The notes: generated from the sequence alone by a model not told the origin. Counted from the stretch's first letter, positions 8,571 to 16,940 are shown. The stretch: DNA of 64,000 nucleotides from Bordetella sp. 02P26C-1 (GCF_009763255.1 NZ_WSJB01000011.1:1-64000); one strand, 5' to 3'. Program-made: numbers and translations.

Positions 8571-9734
8571 ATGAACCCGAATCTTGCCAAGATCACTTGC
8601 ATCGAAGACTTGCGCGTATTGGCGCAAAAGCGCGTACCGCGCATGTTTTATGACTATGCCGACTCCGGCGCCTGGACTGAAAGCACGTATCGCGCGAACG
8701 AAACGGATCTGCAGCGCATCAAGCTGCGTCAGCGCGTGGCGGTCAATATGGAAGGACGGTCGTTGCGCACCACGATGGCGGGTGCCGATGCCGTGATGCC
8801 GGTGGCGATTGCCCCTACTGGCTTGACCGGCATGCAGCATGCCGATGGCGAGATCCTGGCGGCGCAGGCGGCCGAGGAATTCGGCGTGCCCTTTACGCTG
8901 TCGACGATGAGCATTTGTTCGATAGAGGACGTCGCGCGGGCCACGAAAAAGCCATTCTGGTTCCAGCTGTACGTGATGCGCGATCGAGATTTCGTCGCCA
9001 GCCTGATCGACCGCGCCAAGGCGGCCAATTGCTCGGCGCTGGTGCTGACGCTGGATCTGCAGATCATGGGGCAGCGCCATAAGGACATCCGCAATGGTCT
9101 GTCCACACCGCCTAAACTGACGCTGGCAAACATGCTGAATCTGGCCACCAAGCCGCGCTGGTGTATGGGGATGTTGGGCACATCGCGTCGCACGTTTGGC
9201 AATATCGTGGGGCATGCCAAGGGCGTGGGGGATATGTCTTCGTTGGGTGCTTGGACAGCGCAGCAATTCGATCCCTGCCTGAGCTGGAAGGATGTGGAAT
9301 GGATCAAGCAGCGTTGGGGCGGCAAGCTGATCCTCAAAGGCGTGCTGGACGAGGAAGACGCCCGCATGGCGGCCGAGACCGGCGCGGATGCGCTGATCGT
9401 CAGCAATCATGGCGGGCGCCAGCTCGATGGCGCGATGTCCTCGATCGCCGCCCTGCCCGCGATTGCCGATGCCGTGGGCTCGCGTATCGAAGTCTGGATG
9501 GATGGCGGTATCCGCTCGGGTCAGGATGTGCTCAAAGCCGTCTGCCTGGGTGCGCGCGGCACCATGATCGGCCGGGCGTTCTTGTATGGGCTGGGCGCCT
9601 ATGGGAAAGCCGGGGTGACGCGCGCCCTGGAAATCCTTTACAAAGAAATGGATGTCACGATGGCGCTATGCGGGCGCAAGAGCCTGACGCCCGGCGATCG
9701 CAGTTTGCTGCTGCCAGGGACGTACCCGCAATAA
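8571..9734 (+). CDS. FMN-dependent alpha-hydroxy acid oxidase/dehydrogenase (LldD/glycolate oxidase family)
   Basis: 387 residues beginning MNPNLAKITCIEDLRVLAQ. I chose the ATG at 8571 because the N terminus of this family starts just there; an upstream frame to 8463 is not family-like, and the ribosome site is weak. FMN and substrate residues are visible: MFYDYADSGAWTE, APTGLTGM, FWFQLYVMRDR, then LILKGVLDEEDA (FMN Lys), SNHGGRQLDGA (catalytic His in NHGGRQLD), and MDGGIRSGQDVLKA with GRAFLYGLGAYG. It oxidises 2-hydroxyacids such as L-lactate, glycolate or mandelate; sequence alone does not decide which. A membrane-anchoring insert may lie around KLTLANMLNLATKP, as in respiratory-chain-coupled members. 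Confidence 0.92.
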   Translation: MNPNLAKITCIEDLRVLAQKRVPRMFYDYADSGAWTESTYRANETDLQRIKLRQRVAVNMEGRSLRTTMAGADAVMPVAIAPTGLTGMQHADGEILAAQAAEEFGVPFTLSTMSICSIEDVARATKKPFWFQLYVMRDRDFVASLIDRAKAANCSALVLTLDLQIMGQRHKDIRNGLSTPPKLTLANMLNLATKPRWCMGMLGTSRRTFGNIVGHAKGVGDMSSLGAWTAQQFDPCLSWKDVEWIKQRWGGKLILKGVLDEEDARMAAETGADALIVSNHGGRQLDGAMSSIAALPAIADAVGSRIEVWMDGGIRSGQDVLKAVCLGARGTMIGRAFLYGLGAYGKAGVTRALEILYKEMDVTMALCGRKSLTPGDRSLLLPGTYPQ

Positions 9735-9801
9735 CATTCGACGGGGCGAATGCGCATGCGGCGAGGGTAAAACCGCAAAATCTGCAAAGCACCCTCCGCT
9801 A

Positions 9802-9815
9802 CAGTGACGTCACTG
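9802..9815. promoter_or_regulatory. 14-bp perfect palindrome in front of the AraC/GyrI gene
   Basis: CAGTGACGTCACTG is fully self-complementary and abuts the GGAGA ribosome site of the gene starting at 9824. The position would suit autorepression or translational occlusion; this role is inferred. Confidence 0.45.
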
Positions 9816-9823
9816 GAGAACGC

Positions 9824-10654
9824 ATGAAGCCCCGAACCCGTCTTCATTACGCCGCCCGGCTGGAACCGGTGCTGCGTTGGCTGGCGGCGCATCCCGATGC
9901 CGCGCCGGACCTGTATCACCTGGCCGACTTGGCGTGCCTGTCGCCCTATCATTTCCACCGCGTATATCGCGGATTGATGGGCGAGACGGTCAAGGCGACG
10001 ATGCTGCGAGCCCGCATGCATCGGGCCTCGGTGGATCTCGCCGAAGGTCGCCCGTTGAGTCAGGTGGCCGCACGCGCGGGATATACGTCGATCGCGGCTT
10101 TTAATCGCGCGTTCGGGTCGGCATTTGGCATGCCGCCGGGCCGATATCGACAGGCGCGCTCCAGGCCCTTTAACCCTGAGGAGCTTGGCATGTACCCGAT
10201 CACTATCGAGACTTTTGAAGGCGCGACCCTGGCGACCATTGCCCATCAAGGCGATTATCAGGAGATAGGCGCGACGTTCGATCAGCTTTTCCTGATGGCT
10301 ACGGCGCGGGGGCTGGTCAATGATGCGACGCGCACTTTCGGCGTCTACTTCGATGACCCGGAGCAGGTGCCCACGGACGACTTGCGGGCGCTGGCCGGAC
10401 TGACTTTGCCGGCCGGGCATCCTGTGGATAAGGACTTTGACGAATTCACGCTGCCGATTACGCGCTGTGCGGTGCTGCACTATACCGGGCCGTATAGCGA
10501 GATCGAGGCGGCGTACCAATGGTTGCTGGCAGAATGGCTGCCGGCCAGTGGCGAAGAAACGCGCGACTTTCCGATCTGGGAGGAATATCTGAACGACCCC
10601 AAGACGACGCCCGCTGCCGAATTGCAGACACGGATCTATCTGCCCTTGGCGTGA
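9824..10654 (+). CDS. AraC family regulator with C-terminal GyrI-like ligand domain
   Basis: 276 residues. GGAGA precedes the ATG at 9824 by five bases. Residues 1-115 or so form a double helix-turn-helix: LYHLADLACLSPYHFHRVYRGLMGETV and the AraC signature LSQVAARAGYTSIAAFNRAFGSAFGMPPGRYR. From about residue 125 (MYPITIETFEGATLATIAHQGDY) the GyrI-like/SOUL fold begins and ends with the typical RIYLPLA. This Rob/SoxS-like arrangement usually senses hydrophobic or amphipathic compounds and activates efflux or detoxification genes. No target gene is obvious nearby. A frame running in from 9161 overlaps the oxidase gene and is not real. Confidence 0.92.
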   Translation: MKPRTRLHYAARLEPVLRWLAAHPDAAPDLYHLADLACLSPYHFHRVYRGLMGETVKATMLRARMHRASVDLAEGRPLSQVAARAGYTSIAAFNRAFGSAFGMPPGRYRQARSRPFNPEELGMYPITIETFEGATLATIAHQGDYQEIGATFDQLFLMATARGLVNDATRTFGVYFDDPEQVPTDDLRALAGLTLPAGHPVDKDFDEFTLPITRCAVLHYTGPYSEIEAAYQWLLAEWLPASGEETRDFPIWEEYLNDPKTTPAAELQTRIYLPLA

Positions 10655-10666
10655 CGGTGCCGGCCG

Positions 10667-11683
10667 CTATTGCGGGCGGTAGTCTTTCAGCTTGATGGTG
10701 AACGTGCCTTCGAGCATGGTCTGCTGGCGGGCGCGCACGCGAGCCATGAGCGCCTCCGGCACTTTGTTTTCGAAATTTCTCAGCGGTGCCAGCGCCGCCC
10801 CCTGGTAGCGCATGTGGGAATACTTGCCATAGTCGTCGGCCTGGAATGTGCCGCGTCGGACCATGGTGAGCGCGCGCTCAAGCGTGGGGCCCACATCCCA
10901 GACAGCCGAGGTGATGATGGTGTCCGGGTAATAGGGCTGCCGGTCGACCGCGTGACCGATGACGTACACCCCGCGCTGTTGGGCGGCCGCGACCGCGCCG
11001 GTACGTTCGGCATAGATCACGTCGACGCCCTGATCGATCAGGCGATGCGCGGCCTGGCGGGAGGCGATGGGATTGAAACGGCTTTCGATAAACGTGGTGG
11101 TGAACTTGGCATCCGGGTTGACCTCGCGCACGCCGTCCTTGAAGGCATGGACCAGGCGGTTGGTGCGTGGGATCGGATGGCCGGCGATCACGCCGATGTT
11201 GCCGCTTTTGCTGACCCCGCCGGCGATCATGCCGGCCAGGTACAGAGGCTCGTAGATGTGGCTGTCAAAGACGGCCAGATTAGGCTGTTGCGGGCGTTCG
11301 AACGAGCCGACCAGGAATGCGATTTTGGGATAGTCGCGCGCCACACGGTAGACCAGGGCGGTGTCCTCGAAGGCCTCGCCGATGATGAGCTCAGCGCCGT
11401 TTCGCGCATGCTCGCGTAGCTTGCGCTCGTAGTCGTTAGGGGCGACGTTTTCCGAATAGGCGTATTCGATGTCACCGCGTTGTTGCGCCGCTCTCAGCGC
11501 CGCGTTTACCCGCGAAGCCCACGACTGCTCGACCGGCACGCCATAGACGGCAGATACCTTTACAGGAGGGGTGGATTGCGCGCCTGAGGGCCCTGCCATC
11601 CAAAGTGCGCCCATGGCTGCGCCTAGCTGTAGGAACGCACGGCGGCGATGTCCAAGCGTAAGCGTAGAGGGATGAGAGGGCAT
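10667..11683 (-). CDS. Tat-exported BMP/PnrA family substrate-binding protein
   Basis: 338 residues from the ATG at 11683. The N terminus HRRRAFLQLGAAMGALWMAGPSGAQ has a twin-arginine-like motif and signal-peptidase site, so it is probably periplasmic. The mature part has the BMP fold: VSAVYGVPVEQSWASRVN, GAELIIGEAFED, YEPLYLAGMIAGGVSKSGNIGVIAG, and GVDVIYAERTGAVAAAQQRGVYVIGHAVD. Family members bind nucleosides or related ligands for ABC importers. The cognate ATPase and permease genes are not adjacent, so this is an orphan receptor. The neighbour transcribed away from it looks like a nucleoside deoxyribosyltransferase, consistent with a nucleoside ligand (inference). Confidence 0.88.
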   Translation of the reverse strand: MPSHPSTLTLGHRRRAFLQLGAAMGALWMAGPSGAQSTPPVKVSAVYGVPVEQSWASRVNAALRAAQQRGDIEYAYSENVAPNDYERKLREHARNGAELIIGEAFEDTALVYRVARDYPKIAFLVGSFERPQQPNLAVFDSHIYEPLYLAGMIAGGVSKSGNIGVIAGHPIPRTNRLVHAFKDGVREVNPDAKFTTTFIESRFNPIASRQAAHRLIDQGVDVIYAERTGAVAAAQQRGVYVIGHAVDRQPYYPDTIITSAVWDVGPTLERALTMVRRGTFQADDYGKYSHMRYQGAALAPLRNFENKVPEALMARVRARQQTMLEGTFTIKLKDYRPQ

Positions 11684-11774
11684 TCGAGAGTTTTCCTTGT
11701 CGCCAAGCCGGGATGCGGCGCAACGTCGCCCATATGGCGTGCCATGGATCATGACCGAGGGATAGGCGCGCAGC

Positions 11775-11838
11775 AGCTTGTAAGCGCTGTAACGACGATT
11801 ATAGAGAGCTTGTAGGGGTTACGCGACGACTATGAGGG
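11775..11838. repeat. Imperfect 32-bp tandem direct repeat between divergent genes
   Basis: Two copies start at 11775 and 11807 with AGCTTGTA and end with CGACGATTAT or CGACGACTAT plus GAG. The period of 32 bp is about three helical turns. It lies between the binding-protein gene (-) and the deoxyribosyltransferase-like gene (+), so it may be a pair of operator half-sites. Confidence 0.4.
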
Positions 11839-11958
11839 CTTAATCCCGACGCAGTGTGTGGCAATTCGGTATCGTGTCGCTGGGATACTGTGCAGGGTTA
11901 CGATTCGCGTGGATAGCCGCGGGCATTGCAGCGAGCGGGTGCAGAGGTGGGAGGCCTT

Positions 11959-12489
11959 ATGAAAACGATTTATTTGGCAGGATTTGACGTGTTTCGTCAG
12001 GATGCGGTGGCGCATGGCGAGGCGCTAAAGCAACTCTGTCTGCGTTACGGTTTTGAAGGCTGGTATCCGCTGGATAACTCGGCGCCTGAGCACCTATCCG
12101 GACGCGCGTTGGCGCAATGGATATACGAGGCCAACGTCGATCTGATCCGGCGCGCGGACCTGGTCATGGCGAATATGAATCCGTTTCGCGGGCATGAACC
12201 CGACTCGGGCACCGCGTTCGAGGTCGGTTATGCGATTGCCTTGGACAAACCCGTGTTTGTCTACCTTGATGAGGCGCAATCGTTGGTGCAGCGCATCGCG
12301 GTCGATCAACGCGATGACCCGCCGCGTCATGTGGATGCGGCGGGTTATGCGGTCGAAGATTTCGGGTTGAATCTGAACTTGATGCTGGCGTGCAGCGCGA
12401 CCGTGGTGGTGGGCGATGCCGAACAGTGCCTGGTCCGGATCGCGCAGTCGTTTGATGCCGATCCGGTCGTATCAGGCGGCGATCGCTGA
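11959..12489 (+). CDS. Nucleoside 2-deoxyribosyltransferase-like protein
   Basis: 176 residues. GGGAGG lies four bases upstream of the ATG at 11959, which is better than the in-frame 11926 start. The sequence matches the NDT fold: KTIYLAGFDVFRQDA at the N terminus, then IRRADLVMANMNPFRGHEPDSGTAFEVGYA, with the family's catalytic Glu in DSGTAFEVGYA. Members exchange the base on 2'-deoxynucleosides or hydrolyse them. The C-terminal Asn-rich turn DFGLNLNLMLACSA is also characteristic. It sits one base from the stop of ribB, which is convergent. Confidence 0.87.
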   Translation: MKTIYLAGFDVFRQDAVAHGEALKQLCLRYGFEGWYPLDNSAPEHLSGRALAQWIYEANVDLIRRADLVMANMNPFRGHEPDSGTAFEVGYAIALDKPVFVYLDEAQSLVQRIAVDQRDDPPRHVDAAGYAVEDFGLNLNLMLACSATVVVGDAEQCLVRIAQSFDADPVVSGGDR

Positions 12490-13230
12490 TTAGGCTGAGG
12501 CCATCTCCGCGTGCGCCGTTTCAGCGGTCGACGCGTCGGCGTGTGCTTGCTGACGTCGATAGTCGGCAAGCTCGGCGATGGTCAGCGCCACCAGACCATG
12601 CTCGGCGGCGTATCGCGCGATGGCGTCGCCGCGCGTCATGGTGCCATCCGGGTTCATCAGTTCGCATAGCACGGCTGCGGGACGCAGGCCCGCCAAGATG
12701 GCCAGATCCACCGAGCCTTCGGTATGGCCACGGCGCGTCAATACGCCGCCCGGCTGGGCGCGTAGCGGGAAAACATGGCCGGGGCTGACGATGTCGTCGG
12801 CCTGGGCGCCCGGCGCGATCGCCGTGCGGATGGTGGTCACGCGATCGAGCGCACTCACGCCCGTGGTCACGCCGTGGCGCGCCTCGATGGAAACGGTGAA
12901 CGCGGTGCTGAAGCGGCTTTGGTTGCGGCTCACCATGGGCGGCAGTTGCAGGCGATCCAGCGTCTCATCGGTGAGGCACAGGCAAACAATGCCGCTGCAG
13001 TCGCGGATCAATTGGGCCATGACCGGCACGGTCAGTTTATCGGCGGCAACGATCAGGTCGGCTTCGTTTTCGCGATCATCATCGTCCATCAAAATGACGG
13101 GGCGGCCCAGACGCATATGATGCAGCGCGCGTGCCAGACGCATGTGTAACGGCTGGGCAAACAGATCGGGGGGGGAATACGCGGCAGCGCCGAAAGAAAA
13201 GGCGGTGCTGGTGGTGTTGATGGTTGACAT
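12490..13230 (-). CDS. ribB: 3,4-dihydroxy-2-butanone-4-phosphate synthase (RibB)
   Basis: 246 residues. It converts ribulose 5-phosphate to the four-carbon riboflavin precursor and formate. Family motifs are present: [17 protein letters not shown] (Mg and substrate acids), [61 protein letters not shown] and [12 protein letters not shown]. There is no GTP cyclohydrolase II domain; the tail after about residue 220 is low-complexity Ala/His/Glu. I used the ATG at 13230; in-frame codons further upstream run through the riboswitch leader. Expression should fall when FMN is abundant, given the aptamer upstream. Confidence 0.95.
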   Translation of the reverse strand: MSTINTTSTAFSFGAAAYSPPDLFAQPLHMRLARALHHMRLGRPVILMDDDDRENEADLIVAADKLTVPVMAQLIRDCSGIVCLCLTDETLDRLQLPPMVSRNQSRFSTAFTVSIEARHGVTTGVSALDRVTTIRTAIAPGAQADDIVSPGHVFPLRAQPGGVLTRRGHTEGSVDLAILAGLRPAAVLCELMNPDGTMTRGDAIARYAAEHGLVALTIAELADYRRQQAHADASTAETAHAEMASA

Positions 13231-13231
13231 T

Positions 13232-13270
13232 TGAAACGCTCTCGCAAAAAGGGTGGCGAAAAACGTTTCA
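13232..13270 (-). promoter_or_regulatory. Hairpin just 5' of the ribB start (likely riboswitch expression platform)
   Basis: On the minus strand TGAAACG and CGTTTCA pair perfectly (7 bp), with an inner TCGC/GCGA. The 3' arm ends one base before the ATG, so the paired state would cover the ribosome-binding region. There is no T-tract, which fits translational control rather than termination. Confidence 0.5.
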
Positions 13271-13371
13271 GGGCTCATGACAGTCCAGCCGCGCCCAGGC
13301 TCGCTCAGGCGGCGTCGCGCATAGCGGGACACAGCGCCCGCGTATCGCGGGATCGGCTGGCACATCTTCTT

Positions 13372-13506
13372 TCATCCGGACTATGACCGTCGGCTCTGGT
13401 TTCGCACCAGATCTGCTGACCCCGATAGCCATAAGGCACCGGGCGCTCGCGGGCTCGCCCCTGTGGGGCTTACCGCCGGTGGGGAGTTACACCCCGCCCT
13501 GAAGAC
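13372..13506 (-). ncRNA. FMN riboswitch (RFN element)
   Basis: Read on the minus strand, the conserved FMN aptamer is complete. It opens with CTTCAGGGCGGGGTG, continues CCCACCGGCGGTAA, has the variable GC-rich arm, then GGTCAGCAGATC, CCAGAGCCGACGGTCA and closes with AGTCCGGATGAAAGAAG. It is followed by a leader of about 140 nt to the ribB ATG, which also contains a CCCGCG-ATA-CGCGGG hairpin soon after the aptamer. Confidence 0.97.
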
Positions 13507-13573
13507 GTACTGCGATGCCGTCAATGACGACGGCATGAATCGGATTGTACGCTGAGATGGACGCGCCTCAGCC

Positions 13574-14074
13574 CTACTCGGCCTTGTCGGCTTTCTTGGG
13601 CTTTCGTTTCTTGAGTGCGAGCATGGTGCCGCGACAGTCGGCCGATCCGCAAAGACAGCGATAGGCTTCCTTGAGCGATTTCGTGATGCGGCCGTCGATG
13701 ACCAGGCCGTAATCGTAGACCAGCTCCTCGCCGCGCTTGATATCGCGCAGGGCACGAATGAAAACGCGTTTACCGTTGGCGCTTTCTTCGGATTCGCAGT
13801 TGGGTTCACAGGAATGATTGAACCAGCGTGCGTCGTTGCCCTTGTCGCCACCGTCGATAACGCGGCCCGAGCTCAGCGCGAAATAGAACGTGTGATAGGG
13901 GTCATCCGGATTGGTGGGATGGCGGCGATCGGCTTCCTTGGCGCTGATGCGGGCGCCTTCGTACTCGATGATCTCGGTGCCGGCGGGAATCTTGCGTGCG
14001 GCAAATACGCCGTTGCCGTGCAGCTTGGAGCGGCGCACAACGTGCCAGGGTTTGGAAGGGTCAGCAGTGGTCAT
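13574..14074 (-). CDS. SET domain protein-lysine methyltransferase
   Basis: 166 residues, essentially a bare SET domain. The S-adenosylmethionine and lysine-channel motifs are intact: GNGVFAARKIPAGTEIIEYEG, WFNHSCEPNCE and GEELVYDYG. A post-SET cysteine cluster follows (YRCLCGSADCRGTML), completing a zinc site with the Cys of NHSCEPNC. The C terminus is a short Lys-rich tail. Bacterial SET proteins methylate lysines of bacterial or host proteins; the target here is unknown. Confidence 0.92.
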   Translation of the reverse strand: MTTADPSKPWHVVRRSKLHGNGVFAARKIPAGTEIIEYEGARISAKEADRRHPTNPDDPYHTFYFALSSGRVIDGGDKGNDARWFNHSCEPNCESEESANGKRVFIRALRDIKRGEELVYDYGLVIDGRITKSLKEAYRCLCGSADCRGTMLALKKRKPKKADKAE

Positions 14075-14129
14075 GTGAGAAAGCCTGTTAGCGGGCCAGC
14101 TGGGATTATAGGTGTAATGCCATTGTGGC

Positions 14130-14603
14130 TTAGGGCTCGGTCCCGCTGTGCAGCGGCAGTTGCGTTTCTTTTAGCCGGCGCAACACGAAACAGGACTTGC
14201 TGTGGCGGATACCTGGGATGCGATAGAGCTGTTCGCGCAGCAGCCGTTCATAGTCGCGCGTGTCGCGCACGGCGATGCGGATGTAGTAGTCATAGTCGCC
14301 CGAGACCAGAAAGGCTTCGAGGACTTCGGGGATTTGCGCGAGCGCACGGCCGAACTCGTACAACGTTTCTTCGCTGTGGCTCTCTAGTGTGATGTGAACG
14401 ATGACCGTGTCCATGAAGCCTAAACTGGCCGGGTCCAGATCCACGGTATAGCCTCGGATCACGCCGGCCGATTCCATGCGCTTGATCCGATTCCAGCATG
14501 GCGTGGACGATAAACCGACTGCCGCGCCGATCTCGTTCAGACTGGCTCGCGCGTTTTGCTGCAGCACCCGCAAAATGGCGAGGTCGAATTTGTCCAGGTT
14601 CAT
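14130..14603 (-). CDS. Lrp/AsnC family transcriptional regulator
   Basis: 157 residues beginning MNLDKFDLAILRVLQQNARASLNEIGAAVGLS, the standard N-terminal helix-turn-helix, with GLSSTPCWNRIKRMESAGVIRGY as recognition helix and wing. The ligand (RAM) domain follows with SGDYDYYIRIAVRDTRDYERLL. It is transcribed away from the acetolactate synthase gene across 101 bp, so it probably senses an amino acid and controls that gene and itself. The AT-rich stretch at 14620-14680 would suit Lrp binding. Confidence 0.93.
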   Translation of the reverse strand: MNLDKFDLAILRVLQQNARASLNEIGAAVGLSSTPCWNRIKRMESAGVIRGYTVDLDPASLGFMDTVIVHITLESHSEETLYEFGRALAQIPEVLEAFLVSGDYDYYIRIAVRDTRDYERLLREQLYRIPGIRHSKSCFVLRRLKETQLPLHSGTEP

Positions 14604-14704
14604 TCTCTGCGCTCCGGGGGATTTGTAGATGAATTTACTGGAAAAATGCCCTAGACGTAGAAAATAAGAGAAATCTTCTGCGGGGAAAGGCATAAGATAT
14701 CCAC

Positions 14705-16519
14705 ATGAACGATCGCCTCCACGCCAGCGCCTTAGCCGCTTTGAATTCCACTGACCTTCCTGCCCGCAATGGGGCCCAGGTTTTACTCGATACGCTGATT
14801 GCGCGGGGTGTCGATACCGTGTTCGGATATCCGGGCGGCGCGGTGCTGCCGCTGTACGACGCGCTGTATGCCGAACCGCGTTTGCGCCATGTGCTGGTGC
14901 GTCACGAACAAGCGGCGGTGCATGCGGCCGAAGGGTATGCGCGTACGACCGGCAAAACGGGCGTGGTGTTTGTGACGTCCGGGCCGGGGATGGCGAATAC
15001 GACTTCGGGTTTGCTCGACGCGATGTGCGATTCGATTCCGGTGCTGTGTATCAGCGGCCAGGTCGCGACGACGGCAATTGGGACCGATGCGTTTCAGGAA
15101 TGTGATGCGTTGGGTATTTCGCGATCGATCACGAAGTGGAATACGCAGATCCATGATGTGGACGACGTGGCCGAGGTCGTAGGTCGCGCATTCGATCTGA
15201 CGCGCCAGGGCCGGCCGGGGCCGGTGCTGGTGGACTTACCGAAAGATGTGCAGCTCAAGCCCGCGACGCCGGGTGTGCAGATGTTGGCGGCAGCCGAGCA
15301 GGCGCGCACTGCGACCGCACGCGCGCGCCGTCAAAGCGCCAAGACGCATTTGAAGCTGCCGCAAACCGCCATACGCCGCGCGGCCGCGCTGATCGCGGAT
15401 GCCAAGCAGCCGGTGTTCTATGGCGGTGGTGGACTCGTGAATTCGGGTCCGGCGGCATGTCAGGCGTTTACCGAACTCGTGCGTCAAACGGGGGCGCCTT
15501 GCACGTTGACGCTGATGGGTCTGGGTGCGTTCCCTGCCTCTGATTCCCAGTTCGTCGGCATGTTGGGCATGCACGGCACGCTTGAAGCCAACATGGCGAT
15601 GCACGAGGCGGATCTGGTGGTTTGCATCGGTGCGCGCTTTGATGATCGCATCACCGGCAAACTGTCTGAGTTCTGCCCCCATGCGCGCAAGATCCATATC
15701 GATATCGATCCGACCTCGATCAACAAAGTGGTGCGGGTGGATGTGGCGTTGGTGGGTGACTGTCTGCCATTGATCGATGCGCTGCGCGAGGCTTTGAATG
15801 AACACGCTTTGCCAGCCGAGCGCTTGACGGATTGGTGGCGCAGGATCGATACGTGGCGGGCCAAGGATTGTTTAGCTTACTCCCCGACCCCGGAAGCTAT
15901 CTTGCCGCAGCAATTGATGCACCGCTTGAATGCCGCGCTGGCATCGCGCGATGCGATTGTCTCGACCGATGTGGGACAGCACCAGATGTGGGCGGCACAG
16001 TATCTGCGATTCGATCAGCCGAATCGTTGGCTGACCTCGGGTGGCGCGGGCACCATGGGATATGGACTGCCGGCGGCCATCGGGGCGCAGGTGGCGCATC
16101 CGGATAAGACGGTCGTGTGCGTCAGTGGCGATGCATCGGTGTTGATGAACATTCAGGAGTTATCCACCGCTAAGCAGCACGAGACGCCTGTGAAGGTGGT
16201 GTTGTGCAATAACGGGTATATGGGGATGGTGCGGCAATGGCAGGAGCTGATTCACGGTGGGCGCTACAGCCACAGCTATAACGCTTCCTTGCCGGATTTT
16301 GTTGCGCTGGCTCGGGCGTTTGGTTGGGGGGCGGCTCGGGTGGATGATCCGGCGCAGCTGGATGCCGCGTTGGCCGAATGTCTGGCGCATCCGGGGCCGT
16401 ATTTCTTGGATGTGGTTGTGCAGGCGCAGGAGAATTGCTTTCCTATGATGCCGGCGGGGATGGGGCATCATCGGATGATGTTGTCTGAAGGGGTTTGGTA
16501 TGAGGATGACAGCGTTTGA
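14705..16519 (+). CDS. ilvB: Acetolactate synthase large (catalytic) subunit
   Basis: 604 residues, thiamine-diphosphate enzyme. The catalytic Glu68 lies in [16 protein letters not shown]. The FAD-binding middle domain contains [34 protein letters not shown]. The ThDP site reads [18 protein letters not shown] followed by [12 protein letters not shown]. It condenses two pyruvates (or pyruvate and 2-oxobutyrate) in branched-chain amino acid synthesis. No small regulatory subunit gene follows; the next region is the E1/E2 repeat pair. It is therefore either an additional isozyme or uses an IlvN made elsewhere. Divergent Lrp-type control is likely. Confidence 0.93.
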   Translation: MNDRLHASALAALNSTDLPARNGAQVLLDTLIARGVDTVFGYPGGAVLPLYDALYAEPRLRHVLVRHEQAAVHAAEGYARTTGKTGVVFVTSGPGMANTTSGLLDAMCDSIPVLCISGQVATTAIGTDAFQECDALGISRSITKWNTQIHDVDDVAEVVGRAFDLTRQGRPGPVLVDLPKDVQLKPATPGVQMLAAAEQARTATARARRQSAKTHLKLPQTAIRRAAALIADAKQPVFYGGGGLVNSGPAACQAFTELVRQTGAPCTLTLMGLGAFPASDSQFVGMLGMHGTLEANMAMHEADLVVCIGARFDDRITGKLSEFCPHARKIHIDIDPTSINKVVRVDVALVGDCLPLIDALREALNEHALPAERLTDWWRRIDTWRAKDCLAYSPTPEAILPQQLMHRLNAALASRDAIVSTDVGQHQMWAAQYLRFDQPNRWLTSGGAGTMGYGLPAAIGAQVAHPDKTVVCVSGDASVLMNIQELSTAKQHETPVKVVLCNNGYMGMVRQWQELIHGGRYSHSYNASLPDFVALARAFGWGAARVDDPAQLDAALAECLAHPGPYFLDVVVQAQENCFPMMPAGMGHHRMMLSEGVWYEDDSV

Positions 16520-16554
16520 TGGGGTGGTGCTGTAGGTACTGGGGGGCGTTGATG

Positions 16555-16709
16555 GTTCTTTAGGCGTGCCGCGGGGTTGCCCTTGGCCCCGCGGGCCTAG
16601 TCGCAGCGGCTCGGCCCGTTATCAGGGGCCTCGGTCCCCTTCGGGGACTTCCCGCCGCTCAAAAGGCCCGCGTGGCCAAGGGCAACCCCGCAGCACTCAC
16701 AGTGGGGGC
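16555..16709 (+). repeat. Structured intergenic repeat, copy E1
   Basis: Order of parts: 5' box GTTCTTTAGGCG (16555-16566); left arm 16566-16598; core 16599-16663; right arm 16664-16696; tail TCACAGTGGGGGC (16697-16709). The two 33-base arms pair with only two mismatches. The core carries GTCGCAGCGGCTCGGCCC, then CAGGGGCCTCGG, a small TCCCC-TTC-GGGGA hairpin and CCGCCGCTC. It begins 35 bases after the ilvB stop, in the sense orientation of ilvB. Lack of a T-tract argues against a simple terminator. Confidence 0.85.
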
Positions 16710-16780
16710 ATGCGGCCGCCACACATCGCAGGCGAAGCAAACCGTTTTTGGGGTCATCATTAGCACGGCGCCCTTTCTCA

Positions 16781-16940
16781 GCGCACATCATGAGCCGGCG
16801 TGCGGTGCCCGTAGGCGTCACCGGCCCGTTGAGCGGCGATTTAGCCTCGCGCAGCGAGGCCGAGGCCCCTGCTCGTGGGCCGAGTCGCGGCGATAGGGCC
16901 GGTGACGCCTACGGGCACCGTACGCCGGCGTCTTAAGAAC
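16781..16940 (-). repeat. Structured intergenic repeat, copy E2 (inverted relative to E1)
   Basis: Read on the minus strand: 5' box GTTCTTAAGACG (16940-16929); arms 16929-16896 and 16827-16794 pairing over 34 bases with one mismatch; core 16895-16828; tail TCATGATGTGCGC (16793-16781). The core shares TCGCCGCGACTCGGCCC, ACGAGCAGGGGCCTCGG and CGCCGCTC with E1 and E3, but its internal hairpin is CCTCG-CTG-CGCGAGG. Arm sequence is unlike E1's. It lies downstream of the aldehyde dehydrogenase gene in that gene's sense orientation, so E1 and E2 point at each other in a convergent interval. Bases 16941-17066 contain nothing else I recognise. Confidence 0.85.

Noticed and set aside
8145-9410. 421-codon minus-strand frame opposite the hydroxyacid oxidase
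   Set aside because: Arg/His/Gln-rich shadow of a well-supported plus-strand gene.
9161-9823. Upstream extension of the AraC/GyrI gene
   Set aside because: It overlaps the FMN oxidase gene in another frame. The family N terminus and a ribosome site are at 9824.
13231-13365. 45-residue N-terminal extension of RibB
   Set aside because: It covers the riboswitch leader and hairpin; no similarity to the RibB family.
16566-16936. Small plus-strand and minus-strand frames in the E1/E2 interval
   Set aside because: They are translations of GC-rich inverted repeats with no ribosome sites or protein-like composition.
16555-16940. E1/E2 as an insertion sequence, CRISPR or simple terminators
   Set aside because: No transposase frame is present, there is no regular array of spacers, and no T-tract follows the long stems.
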